Assembly (NCBI RefSeq): GCF_002632485.1
Contig: NZ_NIBU01000006.1
Span: 1-64,000 of the forward strand
Source of the DNA: Xenorhabdus innexi
Lineage (GTDB): Bacteria > Pseudomonadota > Gammaproteobacteria > Enterobacterales > Enterobacteriaceae
Reading direction: 5' to 3'
Length of the DNA stretch: 64,000 nucleotides
Shown here piece by piece: positions 46,372 through 56,589 of this stretch. Made by a program: the position numbers and the translations under genes. The notes beneath the pieces are model-generated. The model saw only the letters and a program-made list of their open reading frames with translations. It ran no database searches and was not told the origin of the DNA. Positions within the stretch are counted from its first letter, which is position 1, and the number at the start of each line of letters is the position of its first letter.

Positions 46372-46511
46372 AGGGTAATTTATTTTTTTTGTTAACAGGT
46401 AAAACAACACTAACAAAATATAATAAAAGTGAAAATATGAAATGTCTAAATTATTTAATAAATATTATTTAGAACAATGAGTTTGATCCAATAAATGGAG
46501 TAATTAGGAAT

Positions 46512-46676
46512 ATGGGTGTTGATTTGTTAATAAATTTATGTATGGCAGTGAAAGAGAACAGAGTGACGGGGTTTTTGCTCTGTGGTTTTTTGATTGCCCT
46601 GAATGTTCTTAATCTGATCGCATTGAGCGTTATCCGAACAGGTGTTCAGTGCCATAATTTTTCTGCATCATCATGA
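46512..46676 (+). CDS. Possible 54-residue membrane peptide
   Basis: ATG to TGA, 54 residues. A short polar N terminus with KENR is followed by one clear hydrophobic segment (FLLCGFLIALNVLNLIAL) and a polar tail ending NFSASS. GGAG lies 11 bases and AGGA 2 bases before the ATG. I do not recognise the family. One membrane span and a positive charge before it make a small membrane protein believable, but chance is not excluded in this AT-rich stretch. Confidence 0.3.
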   Translation: MGVDLLINLCMAVKENRVTGFLLCGFLIALNVLNLIALSVIRTGVQCHNFSASS

Positions 46677-47249
46677 ATCACTTCTTTTCTGCCTGCTTTT
46701 TTGTTGGTTACTGCATTTTTCCATCAATACCTGTCCACTGATTATATTTTTTGTCGTATTTAAATATTGGCATGAGTACAAATTCATCTGACTGGAAATT
46801 ATACTGATTTTATTTAAAAAATTTATCGTGATTGGTTATCTTAAATTATCCAACTATCTTACCTATTGGTATTTTTCTGAATTTTGAGCTGTTTTATCAG
46901 GCGATTATGAAGGTGTAAACCCTGTTTTTTTGTAAATATTCAGCGAGATTGCAATAAATTAATAACCTGTTTTGAGTGATCATTGAATACTTTATATCGA
47001 TTGTTAACTTTAGGCTTAATTGTCATGTAATAAATATTTAACTTTGTGAAATGGTATATTCTCTTTAATGGCTTCATCCGGATAAATTTTCCAAGCTATA
47101 TACCGAAGAGCTGAGTTATGTTGACAAACTATTGTTTATAATTGTTAATCAAAAGATAATCTGTTTTGTAGATAACTGTTTGCATTTTAGACTTTATTTG
47201 AATCTTTCATTATCAGTAGTGCTATTTAATAGAAAGGTTCATTGATGTT

Positions 47250-47420
47250 ATGACTATGGCGAGAAATAAACCCTCAGAAATTTTGCTTTTTGGGAGGAAG
47301 ATATACTTTGAAATTTATTTGATATCGCCGTCAGATGAAAAGTGTTTGCGTCTGATTTTCGATGAGTATAACTACCGGATATCCAATGGTGTTTGCCATA
47401 AATTATCACTCTTCTGGTAA
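47250..47420 (+). CDS. Possible 56-residue hypothetical protein
   Basis: ATG to TAA, 56 residues, starting MTMARNKPSE and ending KLSLFW. Composition is protein-like (mixed charged and aromatic residues) and the local base content is less AT-rich than its surroundings. AAAGG lies 12 bases before the start. No family recognised. It may be a gene fragment. Confidence 0.22.
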   Translation: MTMARNKPSEILLFGRKIYFEIYLISPSDEKCLRLIFDEYNYRISNGVCHKLSLFW

Positions 47421-47761
47421 AATTCTTTATTGGTACGGGTGCTTATTGAAGAATAAAAAAGAGTATTGAAGCATTACACTTTGATAATCTCTTTATGAGA
47501 CCGTTGCTATATATGGTATTTGTTTTTATGTTTATATCAATATATGGTGTTTTTATCTTTTTTGAATGTGTGTTATTAAAAGTAAGGTATTATATCTTAT
47601 TGGCAATCCTCTGATTTTTATTATCAGTGGGCGGTATGGTTTCTTTATCAAATTGTCAGATGTGTAATTGAATTCATCATTGCAACTTGATGGAAGAGAG
47701 CTTTAGGCTAGTATGGAAATAATACAAAAATTATTAACAATAAATTAAATGGAGGTAGTTT

Positions 47762-48235
47762 ATGTATCACCATTACCTGAATACTCCAGAAGGTTTTCCT
47801 AAACCTTATGTACACGTCACTGCTAATGATGAAGGAGTTACTAGTATTTATTTTGTTAATGAAAAGAAAGAATTAGAATCTAAAAATGCGATAACTAAGC
47901 AGTGTGTAAAAGAGCTACAGGAATATTTTAAAGGAAAGCGGGTTACATTTACGGTTCCTTTAAGTATGCAGGGAACTGAATTTCAGCAGCGGGTATGGCA
48001 ACAGCTCTGTAATATCCCATTTGGTGAGATGTGGAGTTACAAACAATTAGCACTCACATTGGGTTCGGTAAATTATTGTCGTGCCGTTGGTATGGCGAAC
48101 TCGCGTAATCCTATTTCATTGATTGTCCCCTGTCATCGGGTAATTGGGCATGATGGTAAGTTAGTCGGATATACAGGCGGGCTGAATATTAAGGAATGGC
48201 TGCTGGAACACGAGAAGAAAAAAGGTAAAAAGTAA
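47762..48235 (+). CDS. ogt: Methylated-DNA--protein-cysteine methyltransferase
   Basis: A 157-residue O6-alkylguanine-DNA alkyltransferase. The acceptor cysteine is in IVPCHRVIG, preceded by the DNA-binding helix region (TEFQQRVWQQLCNIPFGE, YKQLALTLG, CRAVGMANSRNPI). It removes alkyl groups from O6 of guanine in a single-turnover reaction. It resembles Ogt rather than the two-domain Ada. GGAGG gives a strong ribosome-binding site. It stands alone, preceded by a long non-coding stretch. Confidence 0.94.
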   Translation: MYHHYLNTPEGFPKPYVHVTANDEGVTSIYFVNEKKELESKNAITKQCVKELQEYFKGKRVTFTVPLSMQGTEFQQRVWQQLCNIPFGEMWSYKQLALTLGSVNYCRAVGMANSRNPISLIVPCHRVIGHDGKLVGYTGGLNIKEWLLEHEKKKGKK

Positions 48236-48251
48236 ACAAATCTAAAATGAA

Positions 48252-48284
48252 ACGCCAATTGATTTGTGAAATGGCAATTGGCGT
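48252..48284 (+). terminator. Hairpin after ogt
   Basis: ACGCCAATTG and CAATTGGCGT form a perfect 10-bp stem 16 bases after the ogt stop. The T tract expected of a standard terminator is missing on the plus strand, but the position suits transcript ending. Confidence 0.5.
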
Positions 48285-48432
48285 ATAAAATAATTCAATG
48301 AAATTAAACAAAACGTGCGTTTTTGACATTTTGTTATATATTTCGTGATCTAGGTTGCAGACAGTAAGCTATATTATCTGTTGTACTGTATGTAGCACAG
48401 AGTTTGTGTCTTTTTTATTAAAGGTAAGTTTG

Positions 48433-48642
48433 ATGTCTAAAATTAAAGGTAACGTTAAGTGGTTTAACGAATCTAAAGGATTTGGTTTTATCACTCCAGA
48501 AGATGGTAGCAAAGATGTTTTTGTACACTTTTCCGCCATTCAGTCAAATGGTTTCAAAACACTGGCAGAAGGCCAAAAAGTTGAATTTGAAATCACCGAG
48601 GGTGCGAAAGGTCCGTCTGCTGCAAACGTTGTCGCGATCTAA
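48433..48642 (+). CDS. cspE: Cold-shock-like RNA chaperone CspE
   Basis: A 69-residue single cold-shock domain, nearly identical to E. coli CspE. RNP1 is KGFGFITP and RNP2 is VFVHFSAI. CspE binds single-stranded RNA and melts hairpins, giving antitermination. ATG 48433 gives the exact family length; an upstream in-frame ATG at 48355 would only translate the leader. A TTGACA (48323-48328) lies in the leader region, consistent with a long 5' untranslated region. A strong terminator follows, and crcB converges as in E. coli. Confidence 0.97.
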   Translation: MSKIKGNVKWFNESKGFGFITPEDGSKDVFVHFSAIQSNGFKTLAEGQKVEFEITEGAKGPSAANVVAI

Positions 48643-48662
48643 TTTCTAATCCCATATTTTGA

Positions 48663-48689
48663 AAACCCGTTATGAAAACGGGTTTTTTT
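48663..48689 (+). terminator. Terminator of cspE
   Basis: AAACCCGTT pairs with AACGGGTTT over a short loop and continues into seven T. It lies 20 bases after the cspE stop. Confidence 0.93.
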
Positions 48690-48711
48690 ATGCTTTCCGA
48701 TACCTTCCGTT

Positions 48712-49083
48712 TCAGAGCTTATTTATCACAGCAAAAGCAAGCATGGTCATCAATAAGGAACCAATCACATTCGCCAGAATGCTACCCAGTGCCCAGCTGA
48801 TTTTCCCTGCCTGTAATAAATAAACCACTTCCGCAGAAAATGTAGAGAACGTTGTCAGACCACCACAGAAGCCCGTTGTTAACAGAAGCTTCCAGACTGG
48901 GTCGATATGTGTTGCTTTACTGAAATAAGCCAGCCCCAGCCCGATCATAAATGCTCCGATACAATTAGCCGTCAGAGTACCAACGGCAATCGGAGCTGAA
49001 ACAGAATTCAGGCGGAGGCTGATAAACCAGCGTAAGACGCTGCCCAGACCACCACCGATAAATACAGCAAGAACGAGATTCAT
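48712..49083 (-). CDS. crcB: Fluoride channel CrcB/Fluc
   Basis: A 123-residue inner-membrane protein with four hydrophobic segments and the Fluc signatures [24 protein letters not shown] and [13 protein letters not shown] (sodium and fluoride path). It works as an antiparallel dimer to let fluoride out. It starts 15 bases after lipA on the same strand and is probably cotranscribed with it; the tatE and ybeM genes found here in E. coli are absent. Confidence 0.95.
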   Translation of the reverse strand: MNLVLAVFIGGGLGSVLRWFISLRLNSVSAPIAVGTLTANCIGAFMIGLGLAYFSKATHIDPVWKLLLTTGFCGGLTTFSTFSAEVVYLLQAGKISWALGSILANVIGSLLMTMLAFAVINKL

Positions 49084-49098
49084 CAGTAGTGGTATCGC

Positions 49099-50064
49099 TT
49101 ATTTGACTTCCATGCCTTTGGCCTGCATGTCAGCATGGTAAGATGAGCGAACAAACGGGCCACAGGCTGCATGGGTAAAGCCCATTGCTAACGCGGCCTC
49201 TTTCATTTCATCAAACTCAGCCGGGCTGACATAACGCTGAACAGGTAAGTGATGGCGGCTAGGCTGTAAATATTGCCCTAATGTCAGCATGGTGACGCCA
49301 TGTCTGCGCAGATCACGCATCACTTCCAGAATTTCCTCATTAGTTTCTCCCAGACCAACCATCAGGCCGGATTTAGTCGGAATATCCGGGTGTGCTTCTT
49401 TAAATCTTTCCAGTAGTTTTAATGACCAGTCATAATTAGCACCTGGGCGGATCTGACGATACATGCGTGGTACGTTTTCCAGATTGTGGTTAAAAACATC
49501 AGGTGGTGTTGCGGTCAAAATTTCCAGCGCACGATCCATACGACCACGGAAATCCGGTACCAGAGTTTCAATTTTAATTGATGGGTTCTTTTCACGGATC
49601 GCAGTGATACAGTCAGCAAAATGCTGAGCACCGCCGTCACGCAGGTCATCACGGTCAACTGATGTGATAACAACATAGCGTAGCCCCATATCCTGAATGG
49701 TTTGCGCAAGTTTAACCGGCTCATTAGCATCAGGCGCATTTGGTCGGCCATGTGCCACATCACAGAAGGGGCAGCGGCGGGTACAAATGGCACCCAGGAT
49801 CATAAAGGTTGCTGTTCCGTGATTAAAACATTCTGCAAGGTTAGGGCAGGAGGCTTCCTCACAGACGGAGTGCAGCCCGTTTTTGCGCATTGCAGCTTTG
49901 ATTCCCTGAATGCGGCTGGAATCCGCAGGAAGTTTGATTTTCATCCACTCAGGTTTACGCAAGAGTGCTTCACGTTCTGTAGCCACTGTTTTCACAGGGA
50001 TTAAAGCCATCTTATCTGCGTCGCGGTATTTGACACCACGTTCCATCTGAATTGGTTTACTCAT
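49099..50064 (-). CDS. lipA: Lipoyl synthase
   Basis: A 321-residue radical SAM enzyme that inserts two sulfurs into the octanoyl group on lipoyl domains. Both cluster motifs are present: the auxiliary cluster C-x4-C-x5-C ([12 protein letters not shown]) and the radical SAM motif CTRRCPFC. Its length equals E. coli LipA (321). It lies downstream of lipB on the same strand with a 143-bp gap that can hold its own promoter. Confidence 0.98.
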   Translation of the reverse strand: MSKPIQMERGVKYRDADKMALIPVKTVATEREALLRKPEWMKIKLPADSSRIQGIKAAMRKNGLHSVCEEASCPNLAECFNHGTATFMILGAICTRRCPFCDVAHGRPNAPDANEPVKLAQTIQDMGLRYVVITSVDRDDLRDGGAQHFADCITAIREKNPSIKIETLVPDFRGRMDRALEILTATPPDVFNHNLENVPRMYRQIRPGANYDWSLKLLERFKEAHPDIPTKSGLMVGLGETNEEILEVMRDLRRHGVTMLTLGQYLQPSRHHLPVQRYVSPAEFDEMKEAALAMGFTHAACGPFVRSSYHADMQAKGMEVK

Positions 50065-50207
50065 AATCGTGCTGGTTCCAGTTATATTCTTCAGATTATA
50101 ATTTATTGCCTGATTGCTACTTTGCTGATTAATAAGTTAAATTCAGCGCCAGAGTCATCGGGAAATAAATCTATTCAAATTTTTTTGAAAAATGTTAAAA
50201 AATTATA

Positions 50208-50906
50208 TCATCTTTCATCGGTGAGTTGGAATCCCAAGATCTGGCAGAATTTTTGTGCCAGAACGGGCTGTACATCTTCAACAGTGATCCCGGTAACGAA
50301 GTCACTAAGCTGGATCATTTGCATTCCTGCATATCCACATGGATTAATACGCAAAAATGGTTGTAAATCCATTGCAATATTTAATGCCAGCCCATGGAAA
50401 GAACACCCTTTCCGGATACGCAATCCTAATGAACAAATTTTATTACCATTGACATATACCCCCGGTGCATCTGATCGGGCATAAGATTCCACGCCAAAGT
50501 GGGCTAATGTTCCGACAACGGTATTTTCAATCGCTGTGACAAGTTGACGCACCCCGATTTTGGCTCGTTTCAGGTCGATCAAGATATACATGACCTGCTG
50601 ACCGGGGCCATGATAAGTGATTTGCCCACCTCTGTCGGACTGAATAACAGGAATATCACCTGCGGCAAGTATGTGTTCTGCTTTGCCTGCCTGACCCTGT
50701 GTAAATACTTTCTCATGCTGGACAAACCAGATTTCGTCGGGAGTTTCCGCTGTCCGCTGCTCGGTGAACTGGTGCATGGCTTCAGAAACCGGCTCGTAGG
50801 GTTGCATACCCAACTGGCGTAAAATAACGGTGTTATGTTGCAATGGAGTGTCATCATCGGTTAACAAAAGTTGCCCGCCAGTATAACGCCCTAAAAGGAT
50901 TCTCAC
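50208..50906 (-). CDS. lipB: Octanoyl-[acyl-carrier-protein]:protein octanoyltransferase
   Basis: A 232-residue LipB that moves octanoate from ACP to lipoyl domains, the step before LipA. Conserved parts: [38 protein letters not shown], and [17 protein letters not shown] with the catalytic lysine. The GTG start at 50906 gives about 20 residues more than E. coli LipB; a start near the LQHNTVIL segment would match better, but no ribosome-binding site decides this. Confidence 0.95.
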   Translation of the reverse strand: MRILLGRYTGGQLLLTDDDTPLQHNTVILRQLGMQPYEPVSEAMHQFTEQRTAETPDEIWFVQHEKVFTQGQAGKAEHILAAGDIPVIQSDRGGQITYHGPGQQVMYILIDLKRAKIGVRQLVTAIENTVVGTLAHFGVESYARSDAPGVYVNGNKICSLGLRIRKGCSFHGLALNIAMDLQPFLRINPCGYAGMQMIQLSDFVTGITVEDVQPVLAQKFCQILGFQLTDER

Positions 50907-51024
50907 CAGTTCGGGAATGCGCTAATACACTAATAATGTTAATTAGACGAATATATTTAAATTTTATATTATCATAGTTATATATTTTGATGATTTCCCC
51001 CTTGTTTTCTGTTTGAGCTAACAG

Positions 51025-52485
51025 ATGGTCAGAAAAAACCAACTTTTGATTGTAGGGCATCTTTGCAGTTCTCTGGTGCTCCTTTACAGCCTCTCAATGT
51101 TGCTGCCTACTTTTGTTGCCCTGTTTTATAAAGAAAAAAGCGTTTTTGCTTTTTTAGAAACTTTTATAATCGGGCTGATTCTTGGCGGTATTGGGTGGTA
51201 TTTCACTCGAAAAACGAAAATACAGCCCAGTACGCAGGACGGATTTCTTATTATTGTCCTGTTCTGGTTGCTCTTTTCGTTACTTAGTGCCTTGCCTTTC
51301 GTTCTGGATAAGAGCCTGAATATCAATCTGGTTGATGCCATGTTTGAAGGTGTATCCGGCATTACAACCACAGGCGCAACGGTACTGAATGATGTTTCCA
51401 CGTTACCTAAATCCATTCTTTATTACCGTGCACAGTTAAACTTTATTGGTGGTTTAGGCGTGATTGTTCTTGCTGTGGCTATCCTGCCACTGCTTGGCAT
51501 TGGTGGTGTGAAACTTTATCAGTCAGAAATGCCGGGCCCCTTTAAAGAGGAGCGATTGACACCGCGTCTTGCTGACAGTGCTAAAAGTTTATGGGTCGTT
51601 TATCTGTTATTGGGCGGGCTTTGTTCTTTTAGCTTCTGGGCTGCGGGAATGTCTTTGTTTGATGCTATTTGTCATGGGATATCAACGGTTTCTTTGGGCG
51701 GGTTTTCGACCCGCAATGAAAGCCTTGGCTATTACGACAATTCCATGATTGAAATGGTGGGTGGTGTTTTTTCAGTATTGTCGGCTGTTAACTTCACGCT
51801 TTATTTCGTTCTTCTGACCCAAAGAAGCCTGAAGCCGTTGCTGAAAAATGCGGAGCTTAAATTTTTTCTGCTGGTACTTTCCATCGTCGTTTGCATTATT
51901 TGGCTGGAGTTATATCGCTCCGGTATGTATGGGCTGAAAGATGCTTTTGTGCACGGTTTCTTTATGACCAGCTCAATGATGACTGATAATGGTCTGGCAA
52001 CGTCAGATTATGCACAGTGGCCGCCTCATACGATGCTGATGTTATTGGCAGTCAGTTTCTTTGGCGGCTGTGTCGGCTCCACGTGTGGAGGCATTAAGGC
52101 ATTACGTTTTCTGATCCTGACAAAACAAAGTTTCAGTGAAATTAATCAACTTATCCATCCTAATGCGATTTCAACGATTAAGGTTGGTCAGGTGCCTGTG
52201 CAGGAAAGGGTACTGCGTTCGGTCTGGGGCTTTTTCTTTTTGTATATCTTTTGCAGCTGTTTCTTTATTTGGGCGCTGAATCTTCTTGGTTATGATTTGG
52301 TCACTTCATTTGCTACGGTTGCTGCGTGTATCAATAACATGGGAGTGGGCTACGGAGAGACAGTTCAGGGTTTTGGCAACCTGAGTGCTGTGGCTAAATG
52401 GATGATGTGTGCTGCAATGTTATTGGGAAGACTGGAAATCTATCCTATTTTAATTCTGTGTTCGAAAGCTTTCTGGCGTTTTTGA
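51025..52485 (+). CDS. TrkH/TrkG-family potassium uptake protein
   Basis: A 486-residue inner-membrane potassium transporter subunit made of four M1-P-M2 repeats. The filter loops are visible as SGITTTGATV, GISTVSLGGFSTRN, MTDNGLATS-type region and CINNMGVGYGE, and the gate loop region as GSTCGGIKALR. It needs the TrkA gating protein encoded elsewhere. It sits on the plus strand between lipB and ybeD, where E. coli has no such gene, so it was placed here in this lineage. Whether it is orthologous to TrkH or TrkG cannot be told from context. Confidence 0.93.
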   Translation: MVRKNQLLIVGHLCSSLVLLYSLSMLLPTFVALFYKEKSVFAFLETFIIGLILGGIGWYFTRKTKIQPSTQDGFLIIVLFWLLFSLLSALPFVLDKSLNINLVDAMFEGVSGITTTGATVLNDVSTLPKSILYYRAQLNFIGGLGVIVLAVAILPLLGIGGVKLYQSEMPGPFKEERLTPRLADSAKSLWVVYLLLGGLCSFSFWAAGMSLFDAICHGISTVSLGGFSTRNESLGYYDNSMIEMVGGVFSVLSAVNFTLYFVLLTQRSLKPLLKNAELKFFLLVLSIVVCIIWLELYRSGMYGLKDAFVHGFFMTSSMMTDNGLATSDYAQWPPHTMLMLLAVSFFGGCVGSTCGGIKALRFLILTKQSFSEINQLIHPNAISTIKVGQVPVQERVLRSVWGFFFLYIFCSCFFIWALNLLGYDLVTSFATVAACINNMGVGYGETVQGFGNLSAVAKWMMCAAMLLGRLEIYPILILCSKAFWRF

Positions 52486-52559
52486 TGAGGATTAACAGAG
52501 AGTCGGATGACATAGAACAGATAGGAAAAACTGATACAGATAGGAAAAAATGATAAAGA

Positions 52560-52586
52560 AAAGCGCTGGCGGAAAACCAGCGCTTT
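52560..52586. terminator. Bidirectional terminator between trkH-like gene and ybeD
   Basis: AAAGCGCTGG and CCAGCGCTTT form a perfect 10-bp stem with a 7-base loop. On the minus strand the sequence continues TTCTTTATC, on the plus strand it continues only GTCG, so it serves mainly ybeD. Confidence 0.8.
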
Positions 52587-52619
52587 GTCGTAATAATCAC
52601 AAATTAACAAAGTGATGTA

Positions 52620-52883
52620 TTACAGCACGACACGTACCAGTTCCAGCGCGCCTAACTCTTCATACAGTGTTTCGACCTGCTCAATGTGAGTGGCATTGAT
52701 GGTAATAGAAACAGAGTGGTAGTTGCCTTTGCTGCTTGGTTTCACATCTGGGGAGTAATCGCCCGGTGCATGGCGCTGAACCACTTCAACAACATGGTCC
52801 ACCAGCTCAGGCTGAGCTAAGCCCATCACTTTGTAAGTGAATGAGCAGGGGAACTCAAGCAGTTCATTTAATTTTGTTTTCAT
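52620..52883 (-). CDS. ybeD: YbeD/DUF493 family regulatory-fold protein
   Basis: An 87-residue cytoplasmic protein with an ACT-like alpha/beta fold, close to E. coli YbeD (87). Blocks such as [14 protein letters not shown] and [11 protein letters not shown] are typical. Its function is not established. ATG 52883 gives the family length; eight more codons upstream are in frame but not expected. It follows dacA in the same direction, as in E. coli. Confidence 0.94.
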   Translation of the reverse strand: MKTKLNELLEFPCSFTYKVMGLAQPELVDHVVEVVQRHAPGDYSPDVKPSSKGNYHSVSITINATHIEQVETLYEELGALELVRVVL

Positions 52884-53003
52884 GGGCACTCCTGATTTAC
52901 TCGCCATGACAGAGTAAGAGATTCTGTCATGGCATGATTATTTTCTGACAAACAAGTTATCTTAATATGAGGTTCAACGCTTGTTTTTCAAGGCTTGAGG
53001 GTA

Positions 53004-54212
53004 TTAACCAAGCCAGTTATGGAACATCAGTCTGATGTAATCAATCAGGCGGCTGAAGAAACCGCCTTCTTTCACTTCCTGCATCACGACTAATGGACGT
53101 TGCTCAATCGTTTTACCATCAAGCTGGAAATTGATAGTACCAACAACCTGATTCTGCGGGAGAGGGGCATGTAATTCATTATTGTTCAAAACATAACTGG
53201 CTTTCAGATCTTTCAGGCGGCCACGAGGAATGGTCAGGTAAACATCTTTCTCGACACCCAATTGTACTTTATCAGTATCACCGAACCAGACGGGTTCAGA
53301 GGCAAATTCTTTACCGGCTTGTAAAGGAGAGACTGTTTCAAAGAAGCGAAAACCCCATGTCAGCAGTTTTTTACTGTCTGTTTCACGGCCTTTGAAGGTC
53401 GGGCTGCCCATAACTGTCGCAATCAGGCGCATATTACCTTCAGTGGCGGAAGAGACAAGGTTATAGCCAGCACCGCTGGTATGCCCTGTTTTAATACCAT
53501 CGACATTCAGGCCCTTATCCCACAGTAAACCGTTACGGTTAGGCTGGCGAATATTGTTGTAAGTGAATTCTTTCTCTTTATAGATGGCGTATTCATCTGG
53601 TACATCGCGAACCAGCGCCTGACCAATCAGGGCCATATCATGAGCAGAGCTGTATTGGCCTTCGGCATCCAGACCATGAACAGTCTGAAAATGTGTGTTT
53701 TTTAACCCTAAGTTCTGAACATATTTATTCATCAGGCTGACAAACGCATCCTGACTGCCAGCGACATAATCCGCCATTGCCACACAGGCATCATTACCTG
53801 ATTGCAGGTTGATGCCACGGGAAAGCATGGCGACAGAAACCTGATCGCCGGGTTTTAAAAACATCAGGGAAGAGCCTTTGAATACAGGGTTTCCTGTTGC
53901 CCAGGCATCTTTACCCACGGTAACGATATCATTCGGGCTGATTTTCCCTGATTTTATAGCCTGACCAATAACATAACTGGTCATCATTTTTGTCAGGCTG
54001 GCAGGATCGCGACGGATATCTGAATTCTTTTCAGCCAATATTTTTCCTGAATTGTAATCAATCAGAATATAGGCTTCGGCATCGATTTGTGGGACACCGG
54101 GGATCATGGTTTTGAAGCTATCATCGGTGTTGGCGAATGCAGAAGCACTGACTGCCAGAGCAATGCTCAGCGTGGCATTTTTAATAAAACGGGAAGTAAC
54201 TATGTATTTCAT
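53004..54212 (-). CDS. dacA: D-alanyl-D-alanine carboxypeptidase (PBP5)
   Basis: A 402-residue low-molecular-mass penicillin-binding protein that trims the terminal D-Ala from peptidoglycan pentapeptides. A signal peptide ends about residue 28 (SASAFA). Catalytic motifs: Ser72-x-x-Lys75 (ASLTK), Ser138-Gly-Asn140 and Lys241-Thr-Gly. The last 18 residues form the amphipathic helix ([18 protein letters not shown]) that binds the outer face of the inner membrane. Length and neighbours match E. coli. Confidence 0.98.
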   Translation of the reverse strand: MKYIVTSRFIKNATLSIALAVSASAFANTDDSFKTMIPGVPQIDAEAYILIDYNSGKILAEKNSDIRRDPASLTKMMTSYVIGQAIKSGKISPNDIVTVGKDAWATGNPVFKGSSLMFLKPGDQVSVAMLSRGINLQSGNDACVAMADYVAGSQDAFVSLMNKYVQNLGLKNTHFQTVHGLDAEGQYSSAHDMALIGQALVRDVPDEYAIYKEKEFTYNNIRQPNRNGLLWDKGLNVDGIKTGHTSGAGYNLVSSATEGNMRLIATVMGSPTFKGRETDSKKLLTWGFRFFETVSPLQAGKEFASEPVWFGDTDKVQLGVEKDVYLTIPRGRLKDLKASYVLNNNELHAPLPQNQVVGTINFQLDGKTIEQRPLVVMQEVKEGGFFSRLIDYIRLMFHNWLG

Positions 54213-54417
54213 GATTGATTAGATAACGTCCGTGAAGAAGCATTGATAAAAGATGGGTCACATCATAACAAATGACGAAAAGAGTGACATTAAACAAAAT
54301 CGGGACAGAAGGATATTTGCACTTTTTTACTCGATTGCTGTGGTGTTTGATGATGGGCTGTGTTTCCCCCGCTGGTAATAGCCTGAATAGAGGCAAATAT
54401 CAGCGGGAGACGGCTAA

Positions 54418-55452
54418 TCAGGGAGTGGTAATAAAGGAAGGTTGCTGCATTTGAGCAGTTAACTTCTTTTGTAACTCGACAGCCTGTTCGCGGCCATTGA
54501 AAGGCCCTAACTGAACGCGGTAAACATTGCCAAACTGAATCACACGTCCGGATGTATTAAAACGTTTACTTAATGACTGTTGCCACTCTTTGGCTTTAGT
54601 TTCAGAGCTGATCGCACCAACCTGTACCATATAACCGGATAGAGTGGCTGGAGTTGATTCTGATGTAGCTGGAGGCGTGACAACTGGCTTCGTTTGTGAT
54701 GAAGGCTCTTGTACCGTTTGTGGTTTCTCCTGTTCCTGTACAGAAGAAGGTTTCTCTGCTTGTGAGGCTGGGTGATTATTCGTATTGGCGGATAGGTTTT
54801 GCTCTGAGTGAGTTTGCTCAGGTAAACCGGATGCCATGCCTGTGGCAGAAGCAGGTGACGAAGGACTTAACGCTGGTCTGTCAGGTAAGGCATAGCTCTG
54901 TTTGACAATTGTTGACCCTTTTGTACCCAAACCTGCAAGTAAGCCATCGGGTGCAACCTGAATGCCATCCAGTTTAACTTTGCTTTGCGGCATTAAGTTC
55001 AGACGGTCAGCAACAGCCCGTGATAATTCGATAATTTTTCCCGGCTTATTGTAAGGGCCACGGTCATTAATCCTGACAATGATCATGCGTCCATTACTTA
55101 AATTGGTAACGCGTACATAGCCCGGTATTGGCAGTGTCGGGTGGGCGGCGGTTAGTGCATAAGGTGTATCCCGTTCTCCAATCGCCGTCAATTTTCCGGT
55201 TGATTCTTCACCAAATACGCTGGCATACCCTGTCTGTGTAAACTGGGCAGGATCAGAAACGATGTGATACTTTACGCCATCTTTCGTGTAATCCTGATTG
55301 GCACTGGGGTGATAAGGTTCATAGACAGGCTCTGCACCTAATACGTCACGGGTCGGAACTGGCGGAACGGAGGTGGCCCCTCTTTCATTTTTTGTTGTAC
55401 AGCCTGAAATCAGTACAGCCACGATGCCGAGAATAAGCCATTTTTGACGCAT
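54418..55452 (-). CDS. rlpA: Septal-ring lytic transglycosylase RlpA (DPBB and SPOR domains)
   Basis: A 344-residue outer-membrane lipoprotein. The signal peptide ends in the lipobox ISGC. Residues about 60-160 form a double-psi beta-barrel (GYASVFGEESTGKLTAIGE, RVTNLSNGRMIIVRINDRGPY) and the last 75 a SPOR domain that binds denuded septal peptidoglycan (GYMVQVGAISSETKAKEW). A Ser/Pro/Gln-rich linker joins them. It cleaves naked glycan strands in some species. It follows mrdB by 12 bases. Confidence 0.96.
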   Translation of the reverse strand: MRQKWLILGIVAVLISGCTTKNERGATSVPPVPTRDVLGAEPVYEPYHPSANQDYTKDGVKYHIVSDPAQFTQTGYASVFGEESTGKLTAIGERDTPYALTAAHPTLPIPGYVRVTNLSNGRMIIVRINDRGPYNKPGKIIELSRAVADRLNLMPQSKVKLDGIQVAPDGLLAGLGTKGSTIVKQSYALPDRPALSPSSPASATGMASGLPEQTHSEQNLSANTNNHPASQAEKPSSVQEQEKPQTVQEPSSQTKPVVTPPATSESTPATLSGYMVQVGAISSETKAKEWQQSLSKRFNTSGRVIQFGNVYRVQLGPFNGREQAVELQKKLTAQMQQPSFITTP

Positions 55453-55464
55453 GAAATCTTTTCC

Positions 55465-56589
55465 TCATAGACTTTTGGATAATAACTTGCGATGGGTATG
55501 TATCGACATGATAATGCCGAATCCAGCCATTAAGACAATTAATGCTGAACCTCCGTAGCTGACCAGTGGCAGGGGAACGCCGACCACAGGCAGGATACCG
55601 CTGACCATGCCGATGTTAACGAAAACATAAACAAACAGTATCAATATTAGTCCTCCGACCATGACACGACCGAAAGTATTCTGTGCTTTAGAGGCAATAA
55701 TCAGCCCACGGATGATAATCAGTAAGTAAAGCACCAGCAATACGATGACACCGATTAACCCCAGTTCTTCCGCCAGAACAGCAAATATAAAATCGGTATG
55801 ACGTTCAGGTAAAAATTCTAACTGCGACTGTGTGCCCTGTAACCAGCCTTTACCAAATAACCCGCCCGAGCCAATGGCAATTTTCGATTGAATAATATGG
55901 TAGCCTTTTCCCAAAGGGTCGCTTTCCGGATCTAACAACATCATGACTCTGGCCCGCTGGTAGTCATGCATCAGAAAGAACCATAATATCGGTAAAAAAC
56001 AGGCTGCCAATAAAACGGCTATCGCGATTAACCGCCAGTTCATACCAGCCAGAAACAGGATAAACAGCCCGGATGCGGCGATCAGGATAGATGTGCCTAA
56101 GTCAGGTTGTGCCGCGACAAGCAGAGTTGGTAAAAAGATCAGGATTAATGCAATTCCCGTATTTTTCAGGGAAGGGGGGCAGAGATCCCGGTTCATAAAG
56201 CGAGCCACCATTAAAGGCACCGCAATTTTGGCAATTTCTGACGGCTGGAAACGTACAATACCCAGATCCAGCCAGCGTTGTGCCCCTTTACTGATTTGCC
56301 CGAAAACATCAACAAGGATGAGCAGAATAACACAGACAATATAAAGGTATGGTGCCCAACTTTCATATATCCGGGGCGGCACCTGAGCAAAGACCACCAT
56401 AACAACCAGGCCGATAAGTACCTGCCCGACTTTACGTTCCATCATGTCGGCATCCTGTCCGCTGGCGCTCCACATGATGAAAAGACTGTAGGCAAGCAGT
56501 ATCAGAATGCACAATAGCAACGGGGTATCGATATGTATCCTGTTCCAGAAAGGAACTTTTTTCTGTGATTCTGTCATAGAATTACTCAT
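55465..56589 (-). CDS. mrdB: Peptidoglycan glycosyltransferase RodA
   Basis: A 374-residue SEDS-family protein with about ten membrane segments that polymerises glycan for cell elongation together with PBP2. Nearly collinear with E. coli RodA (370): [41 protein letters not shown] and [14 protein letters not shown]. The start chosen is ATG 56589, which overlaps the mrdA stop by 8 bases (ATGAGTAA); ATG 56577 is also possible. An in-frame upstream extension lies wholly inside mrdA and is rejected. Confidence 0.96.
   Translation of the reverse strand: MSNSMTESQKKVPFWNRIHIDTPLLLCILILLAYSLFIMWSASGQDADMMERKVGQVLIGLVVMVVFAQVPPRIYESWAPYLYIVCVILLILVDVFGQISKGAQRWLDLGIVRFQPSEIAKIAVPLMVARFMNRDLCPPSLKNTGIALILIFLPTLLVAAQPDLGTSILIAASGLFILFLAGMNWRLIAIAVLLAACFLPILWFFLMHDYQRARVMMLLDPESDPLGKGYHIIQSKIAIGSGGLFGKGWLQGTQSQLEFLPERHTDFIFAVLAEELGLIGVIVLLVLYLLIIIRGLIIASKAQNTFGRVMVGGLILILFVYVFVNIGMVSGILPVVGVPLPLVSYGGSALIVLMAGFGIIMSIHTHRKLLSKSL

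Larger units (their letters stand above)
46372..47761. other. AT-rich 1.4-kb stretch without a recognisable large gene
   Basis: Between ygaZ (minus strand) and ogt (plus strand) there is no ORF of 60 codons or more that I can support. Promoters of both flanking genes must lie here. I note two small plus-strand ORFs (46512-46676 and 47250-47420) and many T/A runs. No tRNA, insertion sequence end or CRISPR repeat is visible. It could be a degraded or horizontally acquired spacer. Confidence 0.6.
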
